Assembly (NCBI RefSeq): GCF_025685545.1
Contig: NZ_JAGSYC010000026.1
Location: forward strand, 868,001-932,000
Direction: 5' to 3'
Length of the DNA stretch: 64,000 bases
Origin: Granulicella paludicola
GTDB taxonomy: Bacteria > Acidobacteriota > Terriglobia > Terriglobales > Acidobacteriaceae
Below the pieces are notes generated by a model. That model ran no database searches. It was not told the origin of the DNA and saw nothing but the letters and a program-made list of their open reading frames with translations. Below are positions 18,850-26,659 of this stretch, piece by piece. The translations under genes and the position numbers were made by a program. The stretch's first letter is position 1, and each line of letters begins with the position of its first letter.

Positions 18850-19467
18850 CTAGAGCCAACCCTTGGAGCGGGCGATGCGGGCGGCGTCCGTGCGGTTGGT
18901 AGCGCCTAGCTTGGCGATGGCTTCGGAGAGGTAGTTGCGGACGGTGCCTTCGGAAAGGTGGAGGTCGGTGGCTATTTCGGCGGAAGAGCGGCCATCGCCG
19001 GCGCGCTGGAGGATCTGGCGTTCGCGGTCGGAGAGCGGGTCGGGATCGGCAGCCCAGGCTTCGGCGGCGAGGGTGGGATCGATGGCGCGCAGACCGGCGT
19101 GGACCTTGCGGATGGCTTCGGCGAGTTCGGAGGCGGGACGTTCTTTGAGGAGATAGCCGCGCGCGCCTGCGTCGAGCGCTCGGCGCAGGTAGCCGGGGCG
19201 GGCGAAGGTGGTGAGGATGATGACGCGGGATTTGCTCTCGGCTTCGTTGAGAGCGGCGGCGAGCTCGAGGCCGGTGCGTTGGGGCATTTCGATGTCGGTG
19301 ACGACGATGTCGGGGGCGTGCTGCTGGATGAGCTTGAGGGCCTCGTTGCCGTTGGTGGCCTCTGCTACGACGGTGATGTCGGGTTCGAGAGAGAGCAGGG
19401 CGGCTAGGGCTCCGCGGAGCATGGTCTGGTCTTCGGCGAGGAGGACGCGGATTTTGGGGGTGGCCAT
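18850..19467 (-). CDS. NarL/LuxR-family response regulator
   Basis: 205 aa. Receiver domain with phospho-acceptor Asp in DIVVTDIEMP, acidic pocket in LLAEDQTML and conserved Lys in LLKERPA. C-terminal LuxR-type HTH: ILQRAGDGRSSAEIATDLHL then EGTVRNYLSEAIAKLGATNR. It is the partner of the histidine kinase encoded upstream (19709-20896) and probably controls the ABC-2 transporter of the same cluster, like DesKR/YvfTU-type systems. GGAG precedes the start. Confidence 0.94.
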   Translation of the reverse strand: MATPKIRVLLAEDQTMLRGALAALLSLEPDITVVAEATNGNEALKLIQQHAPDIVVTDIEMPQRTGLELAAALNEAESKSRVIILTTFARPGYLRRALDAGARGYLLKERPASELAEAIRKVHAGLRAIDPTLAAEAWAADPDPLSDRERQILQRAGDGRSSAEIATDLHLSEGTVRNYLSEAIAKLGATNRTDAARIARSKGWL

Positions 19468-19527
19468 GCCAAGCTCCAGAAGTTATTGGTTGAGAGGGTT
19501 CCGGACGGTCGTGGTGAGTTGGGGGTG

Positions 19528-19576
19528 TCGGGGTTCTTCGGCTACGGGCTGCGTCCTTGGCTCAGAATGACAGAGT
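19528..19576. repeat. Dispersed palindromic repeat, HPERSEG family (variant)
   Basis: Begins TCGGGGTTCTTCGGCT and ends CTCAGAATGACAGAGT. The same two ends bracket the copy at 25073-25142 inside an amidohydrolase gene; the middles differ. It lies in the 241-bp gap between the response regulator and the histidine kinase. Confidence 0.7.
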
Positions 19577-19599
19577 TTAAAGGATTATGCGTTCGCTCC

Positions 19600-19654
19600 G
19601 GGGTTGAAGCCCCCGTTCTTGTTAGTGGGATATGAGATCCGATGCTAAAGCATC
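19600..19654. repeat. Paired palindromes of the NNNN-CTAAAG-NNNN type
   Basis: Two hairpins 27 nt apart: GGGGTTGAAGCCCC (19600-19613) and GATGCTAAAGCATC (19641-19654). The same architecture with CTAAAG centres is found at 46841-46891. Confidence 0.6.
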
Positions 19655-19708
19655 TGGGTACCGGACCGTGCAGGGAACAAGACATGCAGGGGCCAAGACT
19701 TACAGGGA

Positions 19709-20896
19709 TCAAGATTGGGGCAAAGTAATGAGGAGGCGGGTGCCTGGGCCGGATTCGAGGGCGAGGTTGCCGCCGATGGATTCGATGCGGGCGCGCATGC
19801 CGCGGAGGCCATTGCCTTCGCGGGGCGGTGTGGGGGATAGGCCGTTGTCTTCGATGATGAGGCGGCGGAGGGTGGTGTCTGCGGGGGCAACGAAGTGTAG
19901 CGTGCAGGTGGTGGCGTGGGCGTGGCGCACGATGTTGGTGACGGCTTCGCGGAGGGCGAGGGAGAGGACGGTTTCTTCGGTGGGGGTGAGGTTCTTCGTG
20001 GGTCCATCCCAGGTCCGAGAATCCGGACCTGGGGCACCCTGTTCCTCCGTAAGTAGAAGGGTGACACCGGCGGCGTCGAGGGTGCGGCGGGCGGCTTCGA
20101 TCTCGGCGGCGAGGCCTCGGGCGCGGTAGCCGGTGATGGCTTCGCGGACTTCGGAGAGGGAGGTGCGGGCGAGGCGTTCGACGTCGGCGATCTCGGCGGC
20201 GGCGCGGGCGGGGTCGCGTTCGATGAGACGGCCGGCGAGTTCGGCTTTGAGGGTGATGACGGAGAGGGTGTGGCCGAGGACGTCGTGAAGGTCGCGAGCG
20301 ATGCGTTCGCGCTCGGCGACGGCGGCGAGAGCGAGGTTCTGGTCCTGGGCGTCGCGCAGGGCGTGGGAGGCCCGGAGCTGCGCCTGGGTGAAGCGTTTCT
20401 GCTCGGCGAAGAAGATATTGGCTACGCCGATGATGAGCAGCAGGAGGCTGGCGATGAAGATGTTGGGCCAGCCCACGTGCATCCCTGCGCCTACGAAGAC
20501 GAGGTGCTGACGGACGAGCTGGCCTTCCCCGAGGATAATGAGGCTTTCGGCAAGGAAGAGCAGAAGGACGCGACGGGTGGAGCTGATGGTGAAGGGAAGG
20601 AAGGCGGCAGTGTAGATGAAGAAGGTCGAACCGCCTCCGTTGAAGGGGAAGACGAGAAGACCAAGGACGAAGGTGGCGGCGATGAGCCAATAGCGGCGGG
20701 GGGAGGCTTCGTTTTCGTCGCACCGCATGTAGAGGGTGAAGATGAGAGCGAAGACGGCGACGGCTGCGAGGGTGATGGTCCAGAGGGCGAGACTTGGATC
20801 GAAGATGGGATCGATGAAGATGAAGCCCACGTAGGCGAACCAAAGCCATGCGACGTTGCGGCGGTTGGGCGGGATGTTGGAGGGAGTCGTCGACAT
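19709..20896 (-). CDS. Sensor histidine kinase (HisKA_3 type)
   Basis: 395 aa. The N-terminal half holds about six membrane helices (residues 15-170) followed by a short coiled linker. The H-box is ERERIARDLHDVLGHTLSV, and the ATPase domain has LREAVTNIVRHAHA and NGLRGMRARIESIGG. Between them a ~25-residue segment (EEQGAPGPDSRTWDGPTK) is encoded by a dispersed palindromic repeat. The ATG at 20896 is the first in frame; no good ribosome-binding site is visible. It pairs with the response regulator downstream. Confidence 0.9.
   Translation of the reverse strand: MSTTPSNIPPNRRNVAWLWFAYVGFIFIDPIFDPSLALWTITLAAVAVFALIFTLYMRCDENEASPRRYWLIAATFVLGLLVFPFNGGGSTFFIYTAAFLPFTISSTRRVLLLFLAESLIILGEGQLVRQHLVFVGAGMHVGWPNIFIASLLLLIIGVANIFFAEQKRFTQAQLRASHALRDAQDQNLALAAVAERERIARDLHDVLGHTLSVITLKAELAGRLIERDPARAAAEIADVERLARTSLSEVREAITGYRARGLAAEIEAARRTLDAAGVTLLLTEEQGAPGPDSRTWDGPTKNLTPTEETVLSLALREAVTNIVRHAHATTCTLHFVAPADTTLRRLIIEDNGLSPTPPREGNGLRGMRARIESIGGNLALESGPGTRLLITLPQS
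20008..20033. repeat. Palindromic repeat inside the histidine kinase gene
   Basis: 10-bp perfect stem CCCAGGTCCG / CGGACCTGGG with loop AGAATC, followed by GCACCC. The intergenic element at 39439-39460 has the same centre (GGTCCGAGAAnCCGGACC). Here it is read in frame and encodes part of a linker. Confidence 0.65.
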
Positions 20897-20929
20897 GGCT
20901 TTGGGAGAAGTGTAATGGAGACAGGGAAG

Positions 20930-20964
20930 TTGCCAGTTGCCAGTTATCAGTTGTTGGTTGTTGG
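20930..20964. repeat. Heptamer array, five TTnnnnG units
   Basis: Consecutive units TTGCCAG, TTGCCAG, TTATCAG, TTGTTGG, TTGTTGG with an exact 7-bp period, in the gap upstream of the histidine kinase gene. Confidence 0.75.
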
Positions 20965-21021
20965 TGGGATGAGCTGGACTGTGCTCATGAGCTCGGGATC
21001 GTTGCGCTGCTATGGGCAAAT

Positions 21022-21054
21022 AGCAGGTCCTTCGCTGCGCTCGGGATGACAATC
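21022..21054. repeat. HPERSEG-family palindromic repeat, intergenic copy
   Basis: 33 bp identical to the copy inside dinB at 27056-27088. The core is GGTCCTTCGCTGCGCTCGGG followed by ATGACAATC. It lies between the ABC permease and histidine kinase genes. Confidence 0.8.
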
Positions 21055-21090
21055 TCAATACGCATCTTTGGATGAAACCTCATCACCTTG

Positions 21091-21897
21091 TCAGGAGTTT
21101 TGTTCGCGGTGGTAGATGGCGAACCAGGTGATGCCGATCATGAGGATGGAAAAGCCTGTGAGACCGAGGAGGTGCTGGGTGAGCGTTCCGTGCGAGGGAG
21201 CGCCGAGTGCGGCGTACATCATCTGAGCGAGATGGTAGGTGGGGAGGACGGGCGCAATCTGCTGCAGGATCTTTGGAAGGAACTGCAGGGGCACCCAGAG
21301 GCCAGAGAGAAAGCTCATAGGCAGGTAGACGAGGTTCGCGATGCCGCCAGCAGCAGCGGGGGGAACGGTGAAGGCCATGGCGAGTCCGAGGCAGGAGAAC
21401 GGGATGGCTCCGATGGCGGCGATGAGGGCGATGCGCGCGAACTCGATTGCGGTGATGTGGACGTGGCCCAGGGCGATGCCGAGTGCGGTGAGGACGCAGA
21501 CGATGAGGAAGGAATAGACCACGGCCATGCTGCATTTGGAGAGGATGTACGCGAGCGGAGGCATGGGACTGGCGTGCTTGAGATCGAGCCAGCCAGCGGA
21601 GCGGTCGAGAGCGACGCCAACGCCGATGCCGAAGATGGCGGCTCCCAGGGAGCCGAAGACAGCGTAGCCGCCGAGTAGATATTTGGCGACGGAGACGCTG
21701 CCGATGATCTCGTTGCGATTGAGGAGCAGGCCGAAGAGGCAGTAGAACATAACGGGGAAGCCGATGGCGGCGAGCGAGTAGGCGCGGGTGCGCAGGCTGC
21801 GGAGGATCTCGTAGCGGATTTCGGTGATGAAGATGCGGAGGACGCTGGGCGGCTTGAGGGCGGTGGTAGTGGGCATGGGGATGGCGGTGGTGGACAT
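21091..21897 (-). CDS. ABC-2 type transporter permease
   Basis: 268 aa, six membrane helices in the ABC-2 (YvfS/DrrB-like) arrangement, with conserved PMSFLSGLWVPLQFLP before the last helices. AAGGAGACC precedes the ATG. The gene follows its ATPase by 72 nt. Substrate unknown; this class exports antibiotics, lipids or peptides. Confidence 0.92.
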   Translation of the reverse strand: MSTTAIPMPTTTALKPPSVLRIFITEIRYEILRSLRTRAYSLAAIGFPVMFYCLFGLLLNRNEIIGSVSVAKYLLGGYAVFGSLGAAIFGIGVGVALDRSAGWLDLKHASPMPPLAYILSKCSMAVVYSFLIVCVLTALGIALGHVHITAIEFARIALIAAIGAIPFSCLGLAMAFTVPPAAAGGIANLVYLPMSFLSGLWVPLQFLPKILQQIAPVLPTYHLAQMMYAALGAPSHGTLTQHLLGLTGFSILMIGITWFAIYHREQNS

Positions 21898-21920
21898 GGG
21901 AGGTCTCCTTGGAGTTGTGC

Positions 21921-21971
21921 GTTCTCAGTTGTCCGTAAAAGGCACAAACTGAGAACTGAGAACTGAGAACT
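21921..21971. repeat. Heptamer array with inverted copy
   Basis: AACTGAG units repeat with an exact 7-bp period from 21947 to 21971. GTTCTCAGTT at 21921-21930 is the inverse of the array, so a hairpin can form. It sits between the ATPase and permease genes. The reverse complement of the unit, TTCTCAG, fits the first units of the array at 20930. Confidence 0.75.
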
Positions 21972-22899
21972 AGTTCGAGGTGAGGGCTAGGAAGGCGTCT
22001 TCGAGGGCGGGGCTGGCGACTTCGAGCGAGTGCAGAGATTGATCGAGCGCGAGGAGTTCGCGCAGGGTGGCTTCGGTCTGCGCGCTGGTGAGAGTGGTGA
22101 GGCCGTTGAGGGTGTCGGCTGCGGTGACACCGATGAGGTTGTGCAGTGTCTCTGCTGGGAGGGTGGTGACGCAGCGGATGATCTTGAGGGTGGCGGCGGC
22201 GTCGGTGCTGGAGCCGAGGGATTTGACCTCGGCGGGGGTGCCGGAGCAGATGACGCGACCCTTATTGATGACGACGATGCGGTGGGCGAGGGCGTCGGCT
22301 TCTTCGAGGTAGTGCGTGGTGAGGAGGACGGTCTTGCCGCGGGCGGCGAGGGAGCGGATCTCGGCCCACATGGCGCGACGGGCTTCGATGTCGAGGCCGA
22401 CGGTGGGCTCGTCGAGGAAGATGAGGTCGGGGTCGCCGGCGAGGGCGAGGGCGAAGAGCATGCGCTGCTTCTGGCCGCCGGAGAGCTGGCCGAACATGCG
22501 CTCTTCGATGCCTTCGAGCGCGGCGGCTTTGACGAGGTCGGCGTAAGGCATGGGCGCGGGATAATAGCCGCGGAAGATATTGACCTGTTCGCGGACGCGC
22601 AGCATCTCGGGCGCGCGGCCGACCTGCAGCATGACACCGGTGCGGAGGCGGGCGTGGGTGTTGCGCGGGTCTTTGTTGAAGATGCGGACCTGGCCGGAGG
22701 TGGGAGAGCTGAGGCCCATCATGAGCTTGACGGCCGTTGATTTGCCGGCACCATTCGGGCCTAAAAGTGCGACGATCTCGCCACGCTTGAGGGTGAGGGA
22801 GAGATTGTCGAGAGCGGTGACTCCGTTGACGTAGCGCTTGGTGATGTTGGTGAGGGCGGCTACGGTGTCGGTGGTGGTCGGTGCGAAGGTGGTGGGCAT
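21970..22899 (-). CDS. ABC-2 type transporter ATP-binding protein
   Basis: 309 aa. Walker A GPNGAGKST, signature QLSGGQKQRMLFALALAG, Walker B LIFLDEPTVGLD and H-loop LLTTHYLEEAD are intact. A C-terminal extension of about 80 residues is typical of the CcmA/DrrA group. AGGAGCACC precedes the ATG. It is first in a minus-strand cluster ATPase, permease, sensor kinase, regulator, which suggests a transporter induced by a membrane-active compound (inference). Confidence 0.93.
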   Translation of the reverse strand: MPTTFAPTTTDTVAALTNITKRYVNGVTALDNLSLTLKRGEIVALLGPNGAGKSTAVKLMMGLSSPTSGQVRIFNKDPRNTHARLRTGVMLQVGRAPEMLRVREQVNIFRGYYPAPMPYADLVKAAALEGIEERMFGQLSGGQKQRMLFALALAGDPDLIFLDEPTVGLDIEARRAMWAEIRSLAARGKTVLLTTHYLEEADALAHRIVVINKGRVICSGTPAEVKSLGSSTDAAATLKIIRCVTTLPAETLHNLIGVTAADTLNGLTTLTSAQTEATLRELLALDQSLHSLEVASPALEDAFLALTSN

Positions 22900-23030
22900 T
22901 GAGGTGCTCCTGAGAGACGCGGTGAAGTGCGAGGACAGGATTGAGTATGCGAGCCGGGCGGTGCGGGCGTTAGTGAGGGGAGTCAGGAAAGTGGGGTGAC
23001 GTTTGTCATTTGGTGCTTAGCGCGTTCGGA

Positions 23031-23036
23031 TAAAGT
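23031..23036 (+). promoter_or_regulatory. -10 box for a leaderless RDD gene transcript
   Basis: TAAAGT ends exactly 6 nt before ATG 23043. Confidence 0.4.
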
Positions 23037-23042
23037 AGGGTC

Positions 23043-23591
23043 ATGCTGAAACTTGAGAAGCTGACGGGGAAGCGGGAGTTTCGCGCGCATGAGACGCACC
23101 GCATGGATGAGCTGAACGGGCTGCCGCTTGCGAGCTTCAAACGGCGCGGGATCGCGATTGCGATCGACTTCGCGATCATCGCGGCTCTGAAGCTGATCTT
23201 CGGCATGCATGGGCATAAAGAAGAGATCGAGGTGCCGAAGGGCAGCTTTGCGTGGATGCTGATGGAGGCGAAGGAGACGGTGCTGGAGCTGGTGGAGAGC
23301 ACGTTCTACTTTGCGGTGGCGCTGAAGTTTGGCAAGGGGCAGACGCCGGGGAAGTGGCTGATGAAGATCAAGGTGCTGTCGTTGACGCATCACGAGATTG
23401 GGTGGTGGCAGTCGATCGAGCGCGGGCTGGGGTATGGCGCTTCGATCCTGGAAGGCGGGTTTGGATTTCTGCAGTACTACATCAATCGGAACCGGATGAC
23501 GGTGCATGATCGGATTGCGGAGACGATTGTGGTGGATGTGGTGGCGGATGCGGATGCGGTGAGCGTGGACGATGAGCGGGATGAGTTGTAG
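23043..23591 (+). CDS. RDD-family membrane protein
   Basis: 182 aa. The Arg-Asp-Asp pattern of the family appears as FKRRGIAIAIDFAIIAALK with a membrane segment, then GQTPGKWLMKIKVLSL and RGLGYGASILEG; the C-terminal NRNRMTVHDRIAETIVV is typical. Some RDD proteins act as Na+/H+ antiporters; most are uncharacterised. Confidence 0.88.
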   Translation: MLKLEKLTGKREFRAHETHRMDELNGLPLASFKRRGIAIAIDFAIIAALKLIFGMHGHKEEIEVPKGSFAWMLMEAKETVLELVESTFYFAVALKFGKGQTPGKWLMKIKVLSLTHHEIGWWQSIERGLGYGASILEGGFGFLQYYINRNRMTVHDRIAETIVVDVVADADAVSVDDERDEL

Positions 23592-23610
23592 TCGTTGCTG
23601 GTCCGATTAA

Positions 23611-23645
23611 GAAGCAGATTCCCTGCGGGAATGACAAATGAAAAG
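23611..23645. repeat. GAAGCAGAT repeat element, copy 1
   Basis: Small palindrome ATTCCC-TGC-GGGAAT preceded by GAAGCAG and followed by GACAAATGAAAAG. Closely similar to 48884-48918. Confidence 0.6.
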
Positions 23646-23647
23646 AT

Positions 23648-23682
23648 AGCAAAGCCCCACTCGAGTTGAGTGGGGCTTTGCT
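23648..23682. terminator. Bidirectional terminator between RDD gene and amidohydrolase
   Basis: Perfect 15-bp stem AGCAAAGCCCCACTC / GAGTGGGGCTTTGCT with loop GAGTT, between two convergent genes. Confidence 0.85.
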
Positions 23683-23697
23683 GTCTGCGGGGAGGCG

Positions 23698-25155
23698 TTA
23701 TTGTTTGGGCGTGTACTCGTCGCGGAGGCGGGTCTGGCGGGTGACCATGGGGATGGCGATGCCGTCGATGTAGACCTGCTTGACGTTGGTGCGGACGTCG
23801 AGGGGGTCGCCGTTGGCGATGACGACGTTGGCTGTTTTGCCTGCATCGAGGGAACCGAGCTTGTCGGCGACGCCGAAGATCTCGGCGGGGTAGAGGGTGA
23901 TGGACTTGAGGGCTTCGTCGTAGGGCAGGCCGTAGGCAACGGCGTATCCGGCGGCGTAGGGGAGGTTACGTAGGAACTCGTTGTCGTAGGAGGCGATGGT
24001 GACCTTGACGCCGCGCTTCTGCAGTTCTGCGGGGAGCGAGTAAACGGCGTCGTAACGCTCGCCAGCTTCGGGCAGCTCGTAGATGGGGCCGACGATGACG
24101 GGGACGTGGTAGCTGGCGATCTTATCGAGCACGCCCTGCGCGTGGGTGAGGCGCGAGAGCACGACCTTCAGGTGGAACTCCTGCGCGAGCTCCATGATGG
24201 CTTCGACATCGTGACCTTCTTCGACGCCGATGATGACGGGGCGCTCGCCCTTGAGGTAGGGGATGAGGGCTTCGTTCTTGAGGTCGAACTTGCTGCCGGG
24301 CTTGCCGCCTTTGCCTTCCTTACCGGAGGCGGTGTCGTCGGACTTGGAAGTGCCTGAAGCGCGTGCCTTCATGTACTCCTGCGCGTCGATGAGGGCCTGG
24401 CGGAGTTGCGTGATCTCGCCCATGCGGGTGGAGGGATAGCGACCTCCGCCAGCGCCTTCGCCACGACCGCCGCGCTTGGGGCCGTTGCCGAAGTTCATGG
24501 CGAGGGAGACGTCGCGGTTGAGGAGCATCTGGTCGCGGTCGCGGCCCGCGAGCTGGATGAAGCTGTCCTGGCCGGGCATGGTGTCGGAGGCGCGGGGAGC
24601 GACGACGGCGTTGGTGATCCCGTTGTAGCGGTCGATTGGGATGTGCTCGGTCTCGGCGTGGAAGGCGTCGTAGACGTGCATGTTGGGGAAGATTTCTTCG
24701 GAGGTCTCGACGAGATCGTTGTTGACCTGATCGGAGGCAACCTCGGTGAGGCCGAGGTTGGTCTCGGCGTCGATGAGGCCAGGGTAGACGGTCATGCCCT
24801 TGGCGTCGATGATGGTGGCGTTCTTCGGGACTTTGACGGAGGCGGCGGGACCGGCGGCGGTGATCTTGCCGTTCTCCATGAGGAGGACGCCGTTTTCGAT
24901 GGTGCCGTGGGTGACGGTGAGGAGCTTGCCGCCGACTATGGCGGTGATGCCGGGCTTGATGGTGGTGTCGACCATGATGGCCTGGGCGTGGGCTGCGGTA
25001 GCCACCATCGAGATAGCAGCGAGGGTGCAGAGGTTGAAAAGAAGCGTGGCTGTATGGCGCGCGCGAGCACCTTCGGGGTTCTTCGGCTGCGCCCCTTCGA
25101 CTCGCTGCGCTCGCTTGGAGGCTTCGCTCAGAATGACAGAGTAATTCTTATTCAT
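23698..25155 (-). CDS. Secreted amidohydrolase-family protein lacking the HxH metal motif
   Basis: 485 aa. The fold is that of imidazolonepropionase-like amidohydrolases (VYPGLIDAETNLGLTEV near residue 120, and a C-terminal composite domain DKLGSLDAGKTANVVIANGD). The usual HxH after PGxID is replaced by ETN, so the first metal site is gone. The start ATG 25155 follows directly after the upstream stop and has AGGAGGTGG, which supports it. Residues 6-28 are encoded by a dispersed repeat, placed before the signal-peptide hydrophobic stretch that ends AAHAQA. It pairs with the intact paralogue upstream; a non-catalytic partner role is inference. Confidence 0.88.
   Translation of the reverse strand: MNKNYSVILSEASKRAQRVEGAQPKNPEGARARHTATLLFNLCTLAAISMVATAAHAQAIMVDTTIKPGITAIVGGKLLTVTHGTIENGVLLMENGKITAAGPAASVKVPKNATIIDAKGMTVYPGLIDAETNLGLTEVASDQVNNDLVETSEEIFPNMHVYDAFHAETEHIPIDRYNGITNAVVAPRASDTMPGQDSFIQLAGRDRDQMLLNRDVSLAMNFGNGPKRGGRGEGAGGGRYPSTRMGEITQLRQALIDAQEYMKARASGTSKSDDTASGKEGKGGKPGSKFDLKNEALIPYLKGERPVIIGVEEGHDVEAIMELAQEFHLKVVLSRLTHAQGVLDKIASYHVPVIVGPIYELPEAGERYDAVYSLPAELQKRGVKVTIASYDNEFLRNLPYAAGYAVAYGLPYDEALKSITLYPAEIFGVADKLGSLDAGKTANVVIANGDPLDVRTNVKQVYIDGIAIPMVTRQTRLRDEYTPKQ
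25073..25142. repeat. HPERSEG-type repeat inside an amidohydrolase N-terminus
   Basis: Starts TCGGGGTTCTTCGGCT and ends CTCAGAATGACAGAGT, as at 19528-19576. On the minus strand it is translated as VILSEASKRAQRVEGAQPKN and continues a few residues. Confidence 0.75.
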
Positions 25156-26532
25156 TTAGTTGCCACCTCCTACTTGGGCATCTTCTGCGCTCTCGTCGTC
25201 GCTGCCGCCAAAGCCGCCGCCGTGCATGACTCCGGTGAAGTGGGTGGTGCCGTAGCCGGGGAGCGAGGAGTCGAAGTAGAGGTCGCCGTCGATGAAGACT
25301 TTCTCGGCGCGGGCGTAACTGCTGAGCGGGTCGGTGTTCCAGATGACGACGTCGCCGTCCTTGCCTATGTCGAGGGAGCCAACCTTGTCGTCGACGCCCA
25401 TGATCCATGCGGCGTTGAGGGTAATCATGCGGATGGCTTCGTCTTCAGTGGCTCCGCCGTAGTGGACCATCTTGCCGGCCTCCTGGTTGAGGCGGCGAAC
25501 GAAGTCGTTGGAGTCGGACTTGAGCGCGACCTTAACGCCTTCGCGCATGGACATGACGGCGTTCCACGGGATCGCGTCCCAGGCTTCGTCCTTGAAGCCC
25601 CACCAGTCGGCGAAGGTGGCGATGCCGGTGCCGTCCTTGGCTATCTCGCCGCCGACTTTGTACATCTCGAGGGCGTGATGGAAGGCGCGGATCTTGTAGC
25701 CGTACTCCTTGGCGATGGCTTCTTCGGTGAGGAACTCGTCGGCGCGATAGCAGTGGATTTCGACGAGTAGCTTGCCGCTGAGGACGTCGGAGAGGGCTTC
25801 GAGCTTGAGGTCGCGATGAGGAGCGACGGCGTCCTTGTCACCCTTGGCGACTTTCGCGTTGTAGGAGTCCCAACCGGCTTTGTAAACCTTGGCGTCTTCG
25901 AAGGACTGGCGCATGACCTCGAAGTTGCCCATGCGGGTGGAGGGGAGCTGGCCCTTGGAGCCGTAGACGCGCTTGGGGTTTTCACCAGAGGCGAACTTGA
26001 TGGTGCGTGGCGCGCCGGCGAAGAGCATCTCGTCGCGGCTGCGGCCGAAGCGGTTTTTGATGCTGATGTTCTGGCCGCCGATCATGTTGGCGGAGCCGTG
26101 CAGGAGGAGTTCGGTAGTGACGCCGCCAGCGAGGGCGAAGTAGAGGGCGCGATCGTTGTTGTCGAAGGCGTCGATCATCATCATGCTGGGGGTGACGGGG
26201 CTGGTGGCTTCGTTGACATCATTGCCTAGGGCGGAGTGGGAGTGCGGGTCGACGATGCCGGGGGTGACGTACTTGCCTGCGGCGTCGATGATGGTGGCTC
26301 CGGGGGGAGCGTTGACGGTAGCGCCGACGCCGGCGATCTTGCCGTTGTGGAGCCATACGGCGCCGTGCTCGATGGTGCCGTGCGAGGCGGTCATGACGGT
26401 GGCGTTCTTGATGACGAGGTCGGGGATGGTCTGCGCATGGGCCGAGGTGGCGAAGAGGCTGACTGCGCTGAAGGCGAAGGCGCAGTAGAGGAGTGGGGAC
26501 ACTCTGACTGGATGCGGAGTGGTTGCGGGCAT
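25156..26532 (-). CDS. Secreted amidohydrolase family protein
   Basis: 458 aa imidazolonepropionase-like amidohydrolase. Signal peptide MPATTPHPVRVSP...ATSAHAQ. Intact metal motif in VTPGIVDPHSHSALG, a further His in LLVEIHCYRADEF and in IRAFHHALE, and Asp in KSDSNDF. The C-terminal small domain DKVGSLDIGKDGDVVIWNTD is present. The chosen ATG has AGAGG upstream; an in-frame start 72 nt earlier would place a non-signal sequence first. It is adjacent to the degenerate paralogue, probably co-transcribed and possibly forming a complex. Substrate unknown, perhaps a peptide-like amide. Confidence 0.9.
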   Translation of the reverse strand: MPATTPHPVRVSPLLYCAFAFSAVSLFATSAHAQTIPDLVIKNATVMTASHGTIEHGAVWLHNGKIAGVGATVNAPPGATIIDAAGKYVTPGIVDPHSHSALGNDVNEATSPVTPSMMMIDAFDNNDRALYFALAGGVTTELLLHGSANMIGGQNISIKNRFGRSRDEMLFAGAPRTIKFASGENPKRVYGSKGQLPSTRMGNFEVMRQSFEDAKVYKAGWDSYNAKVAKGDKDAVAPHRDLKLEALSDVLSGKLLVEIHCYRADEFLTEEAIAKEYGYKIRAFHHALEMYKVGGEIAKDGTGIATFADWWGFKDEAWDAIPWNAVMSMREGVKVALKSDSNDFVRRLNQEAGKMVHYGGATEDEAIRMITLNAAWIMGVDDKVGSLDIGKDGDVVIWNTDPLSSYARAEKVFIDGDLYFDSSLPGYGTTHFTGVMHGGGFGGSDDESAEDAQVGGGN

Positions 26533-26593
26533 CGGAGAGACCTCTGGATTGAGTTGCGGTAGGTCGATGCTAGCACGGTGAGGCTGCCCAATC

Positions 26594-26610
26594 TGCAGTT
26601 TCAAACTGCA
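26594..26610. promoter_or_regulatory. Dyad upstream of the amidohydrolase pair
   Basis: Perfect inverted repeat TGCAGTTT-C-AAACTGCA, 62 nt upstream of the amidohydrolase start. It could be an operator or the stem of a dinB 3' structure; no T tract follows. Confidence 0.4.
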
Positions 26611-26622
26611 ACTCGTGACGAT

Positions 26623-26650
26623 TTGTCAGCAGTTGACGAACAGTTGGCAG
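26623..26650. repeat. Heptamer array downstream of dinB
   Basis: Units TTGTCAG, CAGTTGA, CGAACAG, TTGGCAG with exact 7-bp phasing, ending 9 bp before the dinB stop codon. Confidence 0.6.
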
Positions 26651-26659
26651 CAGGAGGTT

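Noticed and set aside
19542-20849. A 435-codon Arg/His/Pro-rich frame on the minus strand
   Set aside because: Same strand but a different frame of the histidine kinase gene; the composition is that of a frame shadow.
24406-25770. A 454-codon open frame on the + strand rich in Gly, Val, Asp and Glu
   Set aside because: It is antisense to two clear amidohydrolase genes and arises from high GC at third positions; no start signal and no domain.
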